Positions 1-7,400 of a stretch of 10,207 nt of DNA are shown here, in pieces. Source of the stretch: Porticoccus sp041581635 (lineage in GTDB: Bacteria > Pseudomonadota > Gammaproteobacteria > Pseudomonadales > Porticoccaceae); contig JBFICW010000053.1 of NCBI GenBank assembly GCA_041581635.1, positions 1 to 10,207 of the forward strand. The letters are read 5' to 3'. A model generated the notes under the pieces. The model was not told where the DNA came from, did no database searches, and saw nothing but the letters and a program-made list of their open reading frames with translations. A program made the translations under genes and the position numbers. The first letter of the stretch is position 1. Each line of letters opens with the position of its first letter.

Positions 1-8
1 CACTCCTT

Positions 9-36
9 GTAAGATAGTAATTGATTACTATCTTAC
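9..36. repeat. Near-perfect inverted repeat (12-base arms, 4-base centre)
   Basis: The left arm GTAAGATAGTAA (9-20) and right arm TTACTATCTTAC (25-36) are exact reverse complements around TTGA (21-24). Beyond the arms, CTTGT (6-10) can also pair with ACAAG (38-42) if a short bulge is allowed. The TTG that opens the first plus-strand reading frame is in the centre of the repeat. It could be an operator, a site-specific recombination or attachment site, or an RNA hairpin; no T-tract follows on either strand, so a simple terminator is less likely. The repeat is seen directly; its function is unknown. Confidence 0.7.
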
Positions 37-1064
37 CACAAGAGGCAACTCAAACAAGAGAAAACCCGACGTACTCGTCAATATCTAGCGTCTGCAATGG
101 GCTTAACGTGCTTTATTTTCCGTTTTCTGAGACGTCCCCTTGGCTTAACTATCATTTCAGCCCGTACAAAGATGGATTTGAGCATTTCCTCGCTGCATCA
201 ATCGTTGATGGATGTCTAGCCGTAGAAAAGTGCATTCCTGGGTTTTCAGAAGAATTCAGCAATAGGCTATCCTCTCTTGCCGATAGAGAGGAGTTTCTCC
301 CACATTATGAACAAATCATCCAGTTACTTTCAGAGTTATATGTCATTCGTCACCTTGTTTCAAAGGATGATGGAAACTCATCTTTCCGTTTTGAACCTAA
401 AGCAGCAAATAGTGACAAGAACCCCGAGCTCGCAATGTGCCTATCAGGTACCAAACTCCTTATTGAAGTAAAATGCCGTCAATTTATAACTCACCACAAT
501 AATAGAGGAATGGCAGCCATCGAGCTCCCATCACGAGCGGATGGTCTACAAGAGCTGGCCAGTCATATTCTTAAAGAGGGGGAAACAATGGTTCTTCCTC
601 GTGACAATGTGGTAAAGGATTTTTTAAGTTCTGCAGACTCTAAATTTGCCTCATTTAAGCAAGAGGACCCTACTTGCTTGTGTGTTTTGGTTATCGTATG
701 GGACGACTTTGCTTACGAACCAATATCTTCTCTTCTTAACGAACACTCTGGGCTTTTGACAAACAAAAGTTTTTATAAAGAGAATGGCTCTGTAGTCAAA
801 TTCAACAATATAGACGCTGTCTTAATTGTTAGGCACAGCCATCAATTGGTTAGGGCTACTAGAGATGAGTACCCTACTGAGCCTCTCACTCATCCTCTTG
901 ATTGGGGGAAAAAAGATGAGGTTCTCCCAAAAGCTCTTGTTCCCGTAGCCCCCTTATCTATACCAACGATACAATTCCTCTGTGATATCTTCGAGGCTCA
1001 TCCTATTGATGAGTTGAATAAGCTAGCCGACTACCGACCACACTCGATAATAATTCGTCTTTGA
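21..1064 (+). CDS. Hypothetical protein with PD-(D/E)XK nuclease-like signature
   Basis: I do not recognise the family. Numbering from the TTG at 21, a helix with E105 (LLSELYVIRHL) is followed by NPE at 134-136, a short loop, and a hydrophobic strand carrying E149-V-K151 (KLLIEVKC). The order E, (P)D/E, ExK in a helix-strand-turn-strand setting is the hallmark of the PD-(D/E)XK fold, so a DNA-cleaving or nuclease-derived role is plausible, but the residues before 90 and after about 170 match nothing I know. There is no signal peptide or membrane segment. The start is doubtful: an in-frame TAA at 18-20 blocks extension, the TTG at 21 has no ribosome site, and the next good candidate is GTG at 108. 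The 5' end may be truncated or disrupted. The gene converges on the Bil operon with a 23-base gap, so it is transcribed independently. GC is low here (21 of 60 at 601-660). Confidence 0.6.
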   Translation: MITILPQEATQTRENPTYSSISSVCNGLNVLYFPFSETSPWLNYHFSPYKDGFEHFLAASIVDGCLAVEKCIPGFSEEFSNRLSSLADREEFLPHYEQIIQLLSELYVIRHLVSKDDGNSSFRFEPKAANSDKNPELAMCLSGTKLLIEVKCRQFITHHNNRGMAAIELPSRADGLQELASHILKEGETMVLPRDNVVKDFLSSADSKFASFKQEDPTCLCVLVIVWDDFAYEPISSLLNEHSGLLTNKSFYKENGSVVKFNNIDAVLIVRHSHQLVRATRDEYPTEPLTHPLDWGKKDEVLPKALVPVAPLSIPTIQFLCDIFEAHPIDELNKLADYRPHSIIIRL

Positions 1065-1087
1065 TCGTTTGTTCAAAGCGTGGCCGG

Positions 1088-1480
1088 TTAGTCTTTGCTC
1101 AAAAAGTATGCGATTACCTTGGCCAACCAATTGATATCAGCCACTTCGTGGTTCTTTGAGGTCAACAAGTTAAGAACTTTGCAGATGGCTACTAGTATGC
1201 CCCCCAATAAGATCGCTATCCCTCCCCATTTACAGGGATTGATGAGCCTAATTAATGCTACCTGCCCTACAAGTGGGCTCATATAAGAACTAATCGTCTT
1301 GGCTTGTTGGGCTTCAATCGAGGATTGAAGCCACAATGGAACTAAGAAATAAAATAGAAAGAATCCTACAATTCCACATGCTATAGCTCCAATCGGCCCA
1401 AACGCACATGCTATCAATATGAAATCATCTACCATCCCGCTGAGAAAATGCTTATTCCGTCTGTACTTGCTCCGTTTCAT
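1088..1480 (-). CDS. Small membrane protein, last gene of the Bil-like operon
   Basis: This is a 130-residue protein of no family I recognise. The N-terminus is strongly basic (MKRSKYRRNKH). A long hydrophobic stretch at about 19-51, broken by a proline, could be one long or two tightly packed membrane helices, and a second segment lies at about 88-108 (glycine- and isoleucine-rich). The remaining 20 residues are soluble. The basic N-terminus suggests it stays in the cytoplasm. The start ATG (1480) overlaps the bilD stop as ATGA, with AGGTGA about nine bases upstream, so translation is coupled to bilD and the gene belongs to the same transcript. Canonical Bil operons are described with four genes, so this is an extra component: possibly a membrane anchor, an effector or an immunity-like partner. 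Those roles are inference. No conserved catalytic motif is visible. Confidence 0.75.
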   Translation of the reverse strand: MKRSKYRRNKHFLSGMVDDFILIACAFGPIGAIACGIVGFFLFYFLVPLWLQSSIEAQQAKTISSYMSPLVGQVALIRLINPCKWGGIAILLGGILVAICKVLNLLTSKNHEVADINWLAKVIAYFLSKD

Positions 1481-2901
1481 AACACCATCTCACCTGGAAT
1501 AGTCGACTCAACTCCCTTGCCCCTGCCAAGGCTATGACACAGGCTCCGGATATCCACAAAAGGTGTCGAACACCCTAGGTTCACTTGCGGTAGAGAGCCA
1601 TTGCGGTATTTAAGATTTTTCATCTGGATATCAATAGTGCTGTATGTGTTACCCCCATGAAGTGGACGGATGACTTCCGCTAGTACTAGTGCTGCTGCAA
1701 GCACACCCACAAATGGAGTTGCGACTGCACGTGAAGCTAGCTGAGTCATACCACATAGATCATGGTGCTCTTTTGCCAATTTTTGGTAAGTATCGTTTAA
1801 CGCGATGCCCGACTGGACTCCATCTCTTGCTATCCATATTTCAGTCGCTCGTCGTGGGCCAGGAAATCTGTGCATACGTATATTGCGAAAATCTCGATAG
1901 CCGCTGCCGAGGCCTGCTTCAATTACCAGATCAAAGCCTGCCCCATCAAGGTCACGACGAGCGGCCACATTATCGACCCCAAATAACGCTGTCATAGGTT
2001 CGCCTGTTTGAAGGGCGTGATTTGCAGCAAAGCGTCGTTCAATTAGGTCAATGGTGAACCCAATATCTTCAAGGCGCTGCCCTACTACACGTACTTTGCG
2101 TTTACCAAGGTGCTCGGTATGCAAGAAGAGACAAGTGCTTAGATTGGATTCGGTTACACGGTCAACATCTTGAAGTACTAGATGCGGGCCCTTACCTCGC
2201 GGATACGGCAGCATCCCTAATGTCCACGCATATGCTTGCCCAAGATGCCCTAGCCCCACCAACCACAGAGCGCTGGGAAGGAAATGCAGCGCTGGGCCAC
2301 ATGTTCCCTCAGAATACCCGTCATCAATAGCTAGAGGATTCCATAGAGACAAGCCTATCTGTCGATATCCTGCTTCAGGCTGTTCTCCTCGGACGTATAA
2401 AAAAGCCTCATTCACCCCTAGAGCGGCTGCAGTGATCCCCGCTAAGGGGTTATCATCCACACAACGGAGGCTTAAAACATTGGTTGGTGCCACCTGCGCA
2501 CACCAAGCGTTCCAGCTCAATTGGAGGCAGAATGACTTATTTGAATGGAAACCTTCACCAATAAGTAAAGTTGGGCTCTTACTAGAAGGTGTCTCCAAGA
2601 CCCTCCCCCCTAAGCCTTCAACAATCTCCGAAGCTCGCAACCCTTCATACAGAGGAACGCGCAACATAGGGCTAAGATCACCAGAGACTTCCACTCCGCC
2701 CAAGAATGCCCTCGATGCGGAGTTCAGCGCAGTAAGAAAACAGGCTTGTCCCGCTAACGTATCAGCCCATCCCTCACCTAACATGATATGCAGGGAATAT
2801 GTACTAAAAAGTCGCATTGCTTCTTCTGGGGAAACGGCCTCCTCTGTATCCATAGCCAATTTAGCCAAACGGTGCATATTATCAGCGTTGAAACTTGTCA
2901 T
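1477..2901 (-). CDS. bilD: BilD-like E1 ubiquitin-activating enzyme (ThiF/E1 fold)
   Basis: This protein is predicted to adenylate the C-terminal glycine of the ubiquitin-like protein with ATP, take it up as a thioester and pass it to the E2. In the 474-residue product, residues 212-411 form a recognisable ThiF/E1 Rossmann domain: glycine loop GLGHLG (216-221), acidic strand end LQDVDRV (243-249), N253 and K267 in the usual nucleotide-binding region, and GVDN (308-311) as the second conserved aspartate motif. C383 in DLCG is the best candidate for the catalytic cysteine. Residues 1-205 show no motif I recognise; they may be a degenerate partner adenylation domain. The start ATG overlaps the bilC stop (ATGA), and its stop overlaps the next gene the same way. 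E1, E2, JAMM and Ubl as four separate consecutive genes match Bil rather than CBASS, where E1 and E2 are fused beside a nucleotidyltransferase. A related Ubl operon type (Bub) is the alternative. Confidence 0.85.
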   Translation of the reverse strand: MTSFNADNMHRLAKLAMDTEEAVSPEEAMRLFSTYSLHIMLGEGWADTLAGQACFLTALNSASRAFLGGVEVSGDLSPMLRVPLYEGLRASEIVEGLGGRVLETPSSKSPTLLIGEGFHSNKSFCLQLSWNAWCAQVAPTNVLSLRCVDDNPLAGITAAALGVNEAFLYVRGEQPEAGYRQIGLSLWNPLAIDDGYSEGTCGPALHFLPSALWLVGLGHLGQAYAWTLGMLPYPRGKGPHLVLQDVDRVTESNLSTCLFLHTEHLGKRKVRVVGQRLEDIGFTIDLIERRFAANHALQTGEPMTALFGVDNVAARRDLDGAGFDLVIEAGLGSGYRDFRNIRMHRFPGPRRATEIWIARDGVQSGIALNDTYQKLAKEHHDLCGMTQLASRAVATPFVGVLAAALVLAEVIRPLHGGNTYSTIDIQMKNLKYRNGSLPQVNLGCSTPFVDIRSLCHSLGRGKGVESTIPGEMVL

Positions 2902-3407
2902 CGTGCTTCTTCCATCAATTTGATCTGTTTGGCGACATTAGCCTTGGAATACGCCTTCCAACGATGGTTGCCTTTATAGATGTATAAGCCGAGATCGTGT
3001 AACTGCACGGGCCCTTGTGCGAATCGGGGTACAATAATTGCCATGTGTCCATTGATTGCAATCATTGGGTTAGCTGCGTCAGATCTACTCTGCGCAGGCC
3101 CAAAGCGATGAGTATGAATGTCAGCGACCACACTCAATCCCTCACTCCTGCAGAGTTTCCACAACTTGGAGAAACTAGCTGCAGAAAGGGACACATAGTC
3201 ATCATGTAAAGCGTCCGGCTGTAACTTTTCGTAGGGCAAAAAATGAGTCACTACTCTTTTAGGACCGCACTTGTTTCCCAACAGAAAAGCACCACTCTCA
3301 CGTGTACCCGCCCCTTCCTTACGCAAATGGTCAAGTAGCACCTTCCAAAGTGCAGAAGGCACCTCAAGCATGGGAGCAAATGTAGTCATGACTTTGTAGA
3401 AGGTCAT
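2898..3407 (-). CDS. bilC: BilC-like JAMM/JAB isopeptidase (deubiquitinase-like)
   Basis: This is a zinc metalloprotease of the JAB1/MPN+ family, expected to process the ubiquitin-like precursor or release it from its targets. The JAMM motif is complete: E37 (RESGAFLLG), H98-T-H100, then S107-R-S-D110, with six residues between H100 and S107. The 169-residue length fits a stand-alone JAB domain; no other domain is present. The start chosen is the ATG at 3407, because GAGGTGG (3411-3417) lies just upstream; the frame extends four codons further to a TTG at 3419 that has no ribosome site of its own. The gene overlaps the end of bilB by 44 bases and joins bilD through ATGA, so it is translated from the same message. 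Since the bilA product already ends in glycine, removing conjugates may be more important than maturing the precursor; that is inference. Confidence 0.85.
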   Translation of the reverse strand: MTFYKVMTTFAPMLEVPSALWKVLLDHLRKEGAGTRESGAFLLGNKCGPKRVVTHFLPYEKLQPDALHDDYVSLSAASFSKLWKLCRSEGLSVVADIHTHRFGPAQSRSDAANPMIAINGHMAIIVPRFAQGPVQLHDLGLYIYKGNHRWKAYSKANVAKQIKLMEEAR

Positions 3408-3822
3408 ATACCACCTCAAGGTAGTGAGTGATGCCCTGAGCGGGCTTCCAAATCAGCTGTCGGTATTGATTTATCCAGTCGGGGTGGCCTGCAATGCTCT
3501 CCCTGTCGCAGGGAATATAGAGGGCGTTACCTCCCTTCCATTCAGGTCTAAAAGCTAACTTTATCCGCTCCCCTCCTTTTGGCCATTGATCAAAATCGAG
3601 GCGTAAATCTTTGCCCTGATCCCAAAATGTGCCAGTAGGCGGTTCAGAGGGGTAGCCGCTACAGTTGAGCCTCAAAGTAAACTCACGCTGATCACGAGCC
3701 ATAATGTTGACGAAGAGATAGGGCCACTGTAACGCATTGAAGCACCATCTATTTCTGTCTTCACCAGCAAGAAAGCGCGGGGATTGAAGGTGTGTACGAA
3801 GAGCCTGTTCATCTTGTGTCAT
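3364..3822 (-). CDS. bilB: BilB-like E2 conjugating-enzyme homologue
   Basis: This is predicted to be the E2-type carrier that accepts the modifier from BilD and transfers it to the target. The 152-residue product has the E2/UBC layout: an N-terminal helix, strands around 35-55, a YPSEPP turn (57-62) matching the E2 'YP..PP' signature, and a candidate catalytic cysteine C105 in LYIPCDR, followed by the C-terminal helix ITHYLEVVYDLLQS (131-144). No HPN-like motif in the classical position was found, which is common for prokaryotic E2s. The start chosen is the ATG at 3822, with GGGGAG four bases upstream. An in-frame ATG at 3834 would overlap the bilA stop (TAATG) and add MGST, but has a weaker ribosome site; it cannot be excluded. 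The 3' end overlaps bilC by 44 bases. Confidence 0.8.
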   Translation of the reverse strand: MTQDEQALRTHLQSPRFLAGEDRNRWCFNALQWPYLFVNIMARDQREFTLRLNCSGYPSEPPTGTFWDQGKDLRLDFDQWPKGGERIKLAFRPEWKGGNALYIPCDRESIAGHPDWINQYRQLIWKPAQGITHYLEVVYDLLQSHDYICSHA

Positions 3823-3833
3823 GGTACTCCCCA

Positions 3834-4325
3834 TTAACCGTTGATCCGGTGAGCAGGTACTAGATCAAAGATTACTGAACATTCCCCATAACTCGTCAGG
3901 CTGCCCACATGAACATCCACATCTGGTTGTTCATCACTGTCAGCCAGTTGCAAGACATGTTCAGCGATATCTTCTGGTTTCATGCCAAGTTTGCGACCAG
4001 ACCATTCGCGAACACGTCCCACCGTAGTAGCAGGACTGAACTTATGTGATGCCGTTTCTGAACCGAAACGCACTTCAACTTCCACAAACTTGCACCAATG
4101 GATATGGGCTCGCACACCATGTTGATGACCCAGATCCTTGACGTATTTAGGTACAGCGGTGTCATCCTCTTCCTCAAAAGTCAGGGCCAGCTCAGAAGTA
4201 TCTATGCCCACCGGAAGTAATGTTAGGGTGGCTTGTTTCAGATCATCGATGGTCGCATTTCCATCAATTTCAACAAGTTTAATATCGGGGAAAAGTGCTG
4301 ACTGGATATAGACACGTACTAGCAT
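3834..4325 (-). CDS. bilA: BilA-like tandem ubiquitin-like protein ending in glycine
   Basis: This 163-residue protein is best read as two fused ubiquitin-like (beta-grasp) domains, like ISG15. Residues 2-78 and 80-155 each run strand, turn, strand, helix, and end in alternating hydrophobic strands: MLVRVYIQS... VRAHIHW for the first, VEVEVRFG... CSVIFDLV for the second. Helix one is near 26-37 and helix two near 102-113. The chain ends AHRING, with G163 as the final residue, so a free glycine carboxylate is already exposed for adenylation. Identification rests on this fold pattern plus its position just ahead of E2, JAMM and E1 genes. The start is the ATG at 4325: AGGAG (4333-4337) lies seven bases upstream. 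A longer frame from 4355 lacks such a site. It is the first gene of its operon and its leader carries a perfect palindrome. Confidence 0.82.
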   Translation of the reverse strand: MLVRVYIQSALFPDIKLVEIDGNATIDDLKQATLTLLPVGIDTSELALTFEEEDDTAVPKYVKDLGHQHGVRAHIHWCKFVEVEVRFGSETASHKFSPATTVGRVREWSGRKLGMKPEDIAEHVLQLADSDEQPDVDVHVGSLTSYGECSVIFDLVPAHRING

Positions 4326-4332
4326 CTCTGTG

Positions 4333-4337
4333 CTCCT
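4333..4337 (-). promoter_or_regulatory. Ribosome binding site fixing the bilA start
   Basis: On the minus strand AGGAG is placed seven bases before the ATG at 4325. It selects this start over the in-frame ATG at 4355, which has no comparable site and would add ten residues before the first beta strand of the ubiquitin-like domain. Confidence 0.7.
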
Positions 4338-4346
4338 ATACTTTAA

Positions 4347-4365
4347 GCAACACACCGTGTGTTGC
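4347..4365. promoter_or_regulatory. Perfect 9-1-9 palindrome in the bilA leader, candidate operator
   Basis: GCAACACAC and GTGTGTTGC are exact reverse complements around a single central base (4356). The dyad ends 22 bases before the bilA ATG, at the only sizeable gap between the helicase gene and the Bil operon. A protein-bound operator is the simplest reading. If transcribed it could also fold into a seven-pair hairpin just ahead of the ribosome site, which would allow translational control. No T-tract follows on either strand, so it is not a typical terminator. TATAAC- and TTATAC-like -10 boxes lie a few bases upstream on the minus strand, but I find no convincing -35 partner. Confidence 0.6.
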
Positions 4366-4446
4366 CTTTACCTGTATAAGTCGTTATAGCCAGAGAAAAC
4401 CGGAAGGGATTTTGACGTTTTTAAGAAAAAAACTGGCAACAAGTCA

Positions 4447-7400
4447 TTAGGCGGGGCAATAAGCAAAATGACGGCATCTAGCACATGCTTGGCAACCGGT
4501 ATTCGCAGAGAAATCGCCTTCAAAAAGTTGTTGAGCACTAGAAGCAAACACATCGTTAGTAAGCCTAGTATAGGGTGCCACTGATAGTGATTCTCCAGTG
4601 CTTAATGTAAGTATCTCGCCAGAAAAATAAAGGCCTCTATATGAGTTGGCCAACTGCTTCAACACCCACCTAAGTTGCTTCAATTGCAGGGCCTTGTGAC
4701 TAGGAGGTTGCGCACGAATAAAACCGAGCCGAGTCGTCTTTCCGGAGGAAATAACTCTATGAGGTGAGATTTGCAACTCCATACCCTGGAATGAGAACCG
4801 TATAGGATCAGGGCTCATGCCACTCGACATCCCCAACCAACGATGACCATGTGCGAACAACTTGTCAGCATACGTTTTCAAGTAGCTCAGCGAAGTAGCA
4901 TCCACGTCAAGTGATGATAAAACTCGTGTCACTTCATTAGATGATATGTTCGATGGGTTGGCGCTTTGCGGTGTGAACAAATCATGTATCACCGCCGTCT
5001 CAATACGAGAAGCAGGATGTAAGCCTACATCAGGTGTAAGCCGTCGGATGTAGTCATAATAGAAACGGCGAGGACAAAGGCGGTAGACAATCAAACCTGA
5101 CATATCTACTGGAGGAAGCACAGCATTAGCTGCTAATAAATCAGCACCGCCTTGTCTAGAATGCTTATGAGTGCCTTCCTGTTGCTCAAAGAGGTGTGCT
5201 GCTTCTTTTACCGCAGTCACACATTCTGCATTATAGTGGCCAGTACTCTCATAAATGAGCAGGTAACGTTGAGCTCTCGAAAGGGCCACATATAATTTGT
5301 TGCTCGCTTCAGATTCAGCCTCAAAGTTCTCGACAGGAGCAACAGAAGCCAACAATGCACTTGGCAATAGCGTTGAATCTTTAGAAGCTCGAAAATGGTA
5401 TGCGTCAGTGTCCATCAAGTGGACAGCCTCGTATTCAAGCCCTTTACTGCCATGAATAGTAAGCACAGCAACAGCATCTAAACAATTTGCTTCAGGTGGA
5501 GGAATACGTAACCCATAATCTTCACGCAAGCGAAGTTGTCGTCCCAATCGACGAGAAAAACTTGCTACCGTTTGGAAGTGGTTGCAGCCATCAGGGGCAC
5601 GTAAGTAATACATAAATTGCCATATCGCCATACGCCTCGTGATATCGGGCATACTGTCTCCTGAAAGGTGAGGAGACAGGAATGTTGTTCTGTCTAGCAG
5701 CAAGGTACATAGCACCTCCCACGGGGATTGGGTAGCAGAAAGTCCCTCTAAAATGGTGCGCCAACATGCAATAGCGGCATATGAGGATTCTGATAACCCA
5801 GGTGGTGGTTGGTTCAGCCAAGACAGAGGCTCTGGGCGTGTCTCCCGCAACAAATTAACCAGCATATCAACATCTTCGTTGTGGATTCCAAACCCAGGAA
5901 ACTGTGAGACCCGGATAAGACCACTTCCCGAACGATCAACAAATAGCTGTAACAGGGTTAATAGGTCTTTAATCTCAGGTCGCTCAAAGATGTTTCCCAG
6001 GTGCAGCGCTGGCACGCCTGAAGCGTTTAATACATCTGCAATAAGATCACATGTTTTATTAGTGCTGGTTATCACCACCTGATCACGGTAAGAAACTCCC
6101 TGTCGGTGTAAAGTCTTAATGCGTGCTACTACCTCACCAACGACTGTATCTTCATCCTTACAAGTTACATGTACGGGTTTGACACCACTGGTGCCGCGCG
6201 CGGGTAGAATATCGTCCAATGGAAGAACACCCTGCAAGGGATTTTTATTACGCCCTGTATGTTCAAATACCTTGATAATCTCCTCATAACTTCGACGATT
6301 TTCATTCAATGAAAACTGATGATAGTTAGGGAAGTCATCCTGGAATCGTAGAACATTGCGCATGGATGCCCCCCTGAACCTGTAGATGGCCTGTCTGGCA
6401 TCGCCAACCACCCAAAGACTTTTGGCATGTGCAGCTAATGCCTTAACTAACTCGGCACTTGCTCTATTCACATCCTGGTATTCGTCCACCAAGATGTGCT
6501 GAAACTGTCCTACGCTGGCATTAAATCGTTCATAGTCATCATTTAGCGCTTTAGCGGGCAGCATTACCAGGTCGCCCAAATCAACAAGGCTGCCAGAAGC
6601 CCGTATTGCTGAGTCATATGTGCGATACAGTTTAACCAGATCCCTTTGTTTGGTTAGTATCTCAGAAGTAGTGTTGGCAGCGGATGCATCTACTGCTTTA
6701 GCAAATGACACAGGGTCTGCAAGTTCATCTTTGGCACGCTGAATAGTCGTCACTACGTCATTGAGCAGATCCAACGGGTCCCCGAGTGGATTAAATGCTT
6801 CCAATGACATGCCATAGATATGGGGTTCCAATACAGCAATTTGGGCTAACTTATCGGCCACACCAAAGTTTGACCTTAATCCAAATTGATCGTGGTTTTT
6901 GCGGAGGAACTCAAGGCCAAATGCATGGAAAGTACCTACCCATATCTCATGAGCATCATTTACCCCAAGGTACAACAGGCGGTCTACTAGCTCTCTGGCA
7001 GCTCTGTTAGAAAACGTTAGTACAAGAATCTCAGATGGCTTCACCCCTTGATTAAGTAGGTGTTTTATTCTCAACAACAAAGTAGCCGTCTTTCCCGTAC
7101 CTGGTCCTGCAACAACTAACGAGGTTTGGGAAGTAGATTGAGCCGCTGCATCTTGTTCATCCGTCGGAGAAAAAAGCTCTTTAGTCGGCTCTAATGACAA
7201 CTGAGGTGGTGGAAGGAGCAAGCCATCCAATAGCTGGAGACGTACTAGCTCTAATGGAAGCCCTAATTTCTGATGAATGTCCCGACAACCCATGCCGGCT
7301 TTATAGAGTGAGGTCGCAACATCCCTAGGTAGCAATAGCTCACGTGCGAACAAGTTTGCTTGCAGTTCCGCTCTCTCTCTAGCGCCATAAGCTTCCACCT

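Noticed and set aside
1059..1078. Terminator hairpin between the convergent genes
   Set aside because: CTTTGA and TCAAAG can pair around an eight-base loop, but the stem is AT-rich, six pairs long and not followed by a T-tract on either strand.
1477..4325. Type II CBASS operon
   Set aside because: CBASS has E1 and E2 fused in one protein with a CD-NTase and an effector; here E1 and E2 are separate, a ubiquitin-like protein is encoded, and no nucleotidyltransferase is present.
4420..4446. Terminator after the helicase gene
   Set aside because: A run of seven T residues follows the stop on the minus strand, but I could not find a stable stem directly before it.
5753..6082. Plus-strand reading frames opposite the helicase, E1 and EEP genes (for example 2432-2923, 9552-10118)
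   Set aside because: They lie wholly within strongly supported genes, lack ribosome sites and family motifs, and read as reverse-strand shadows.
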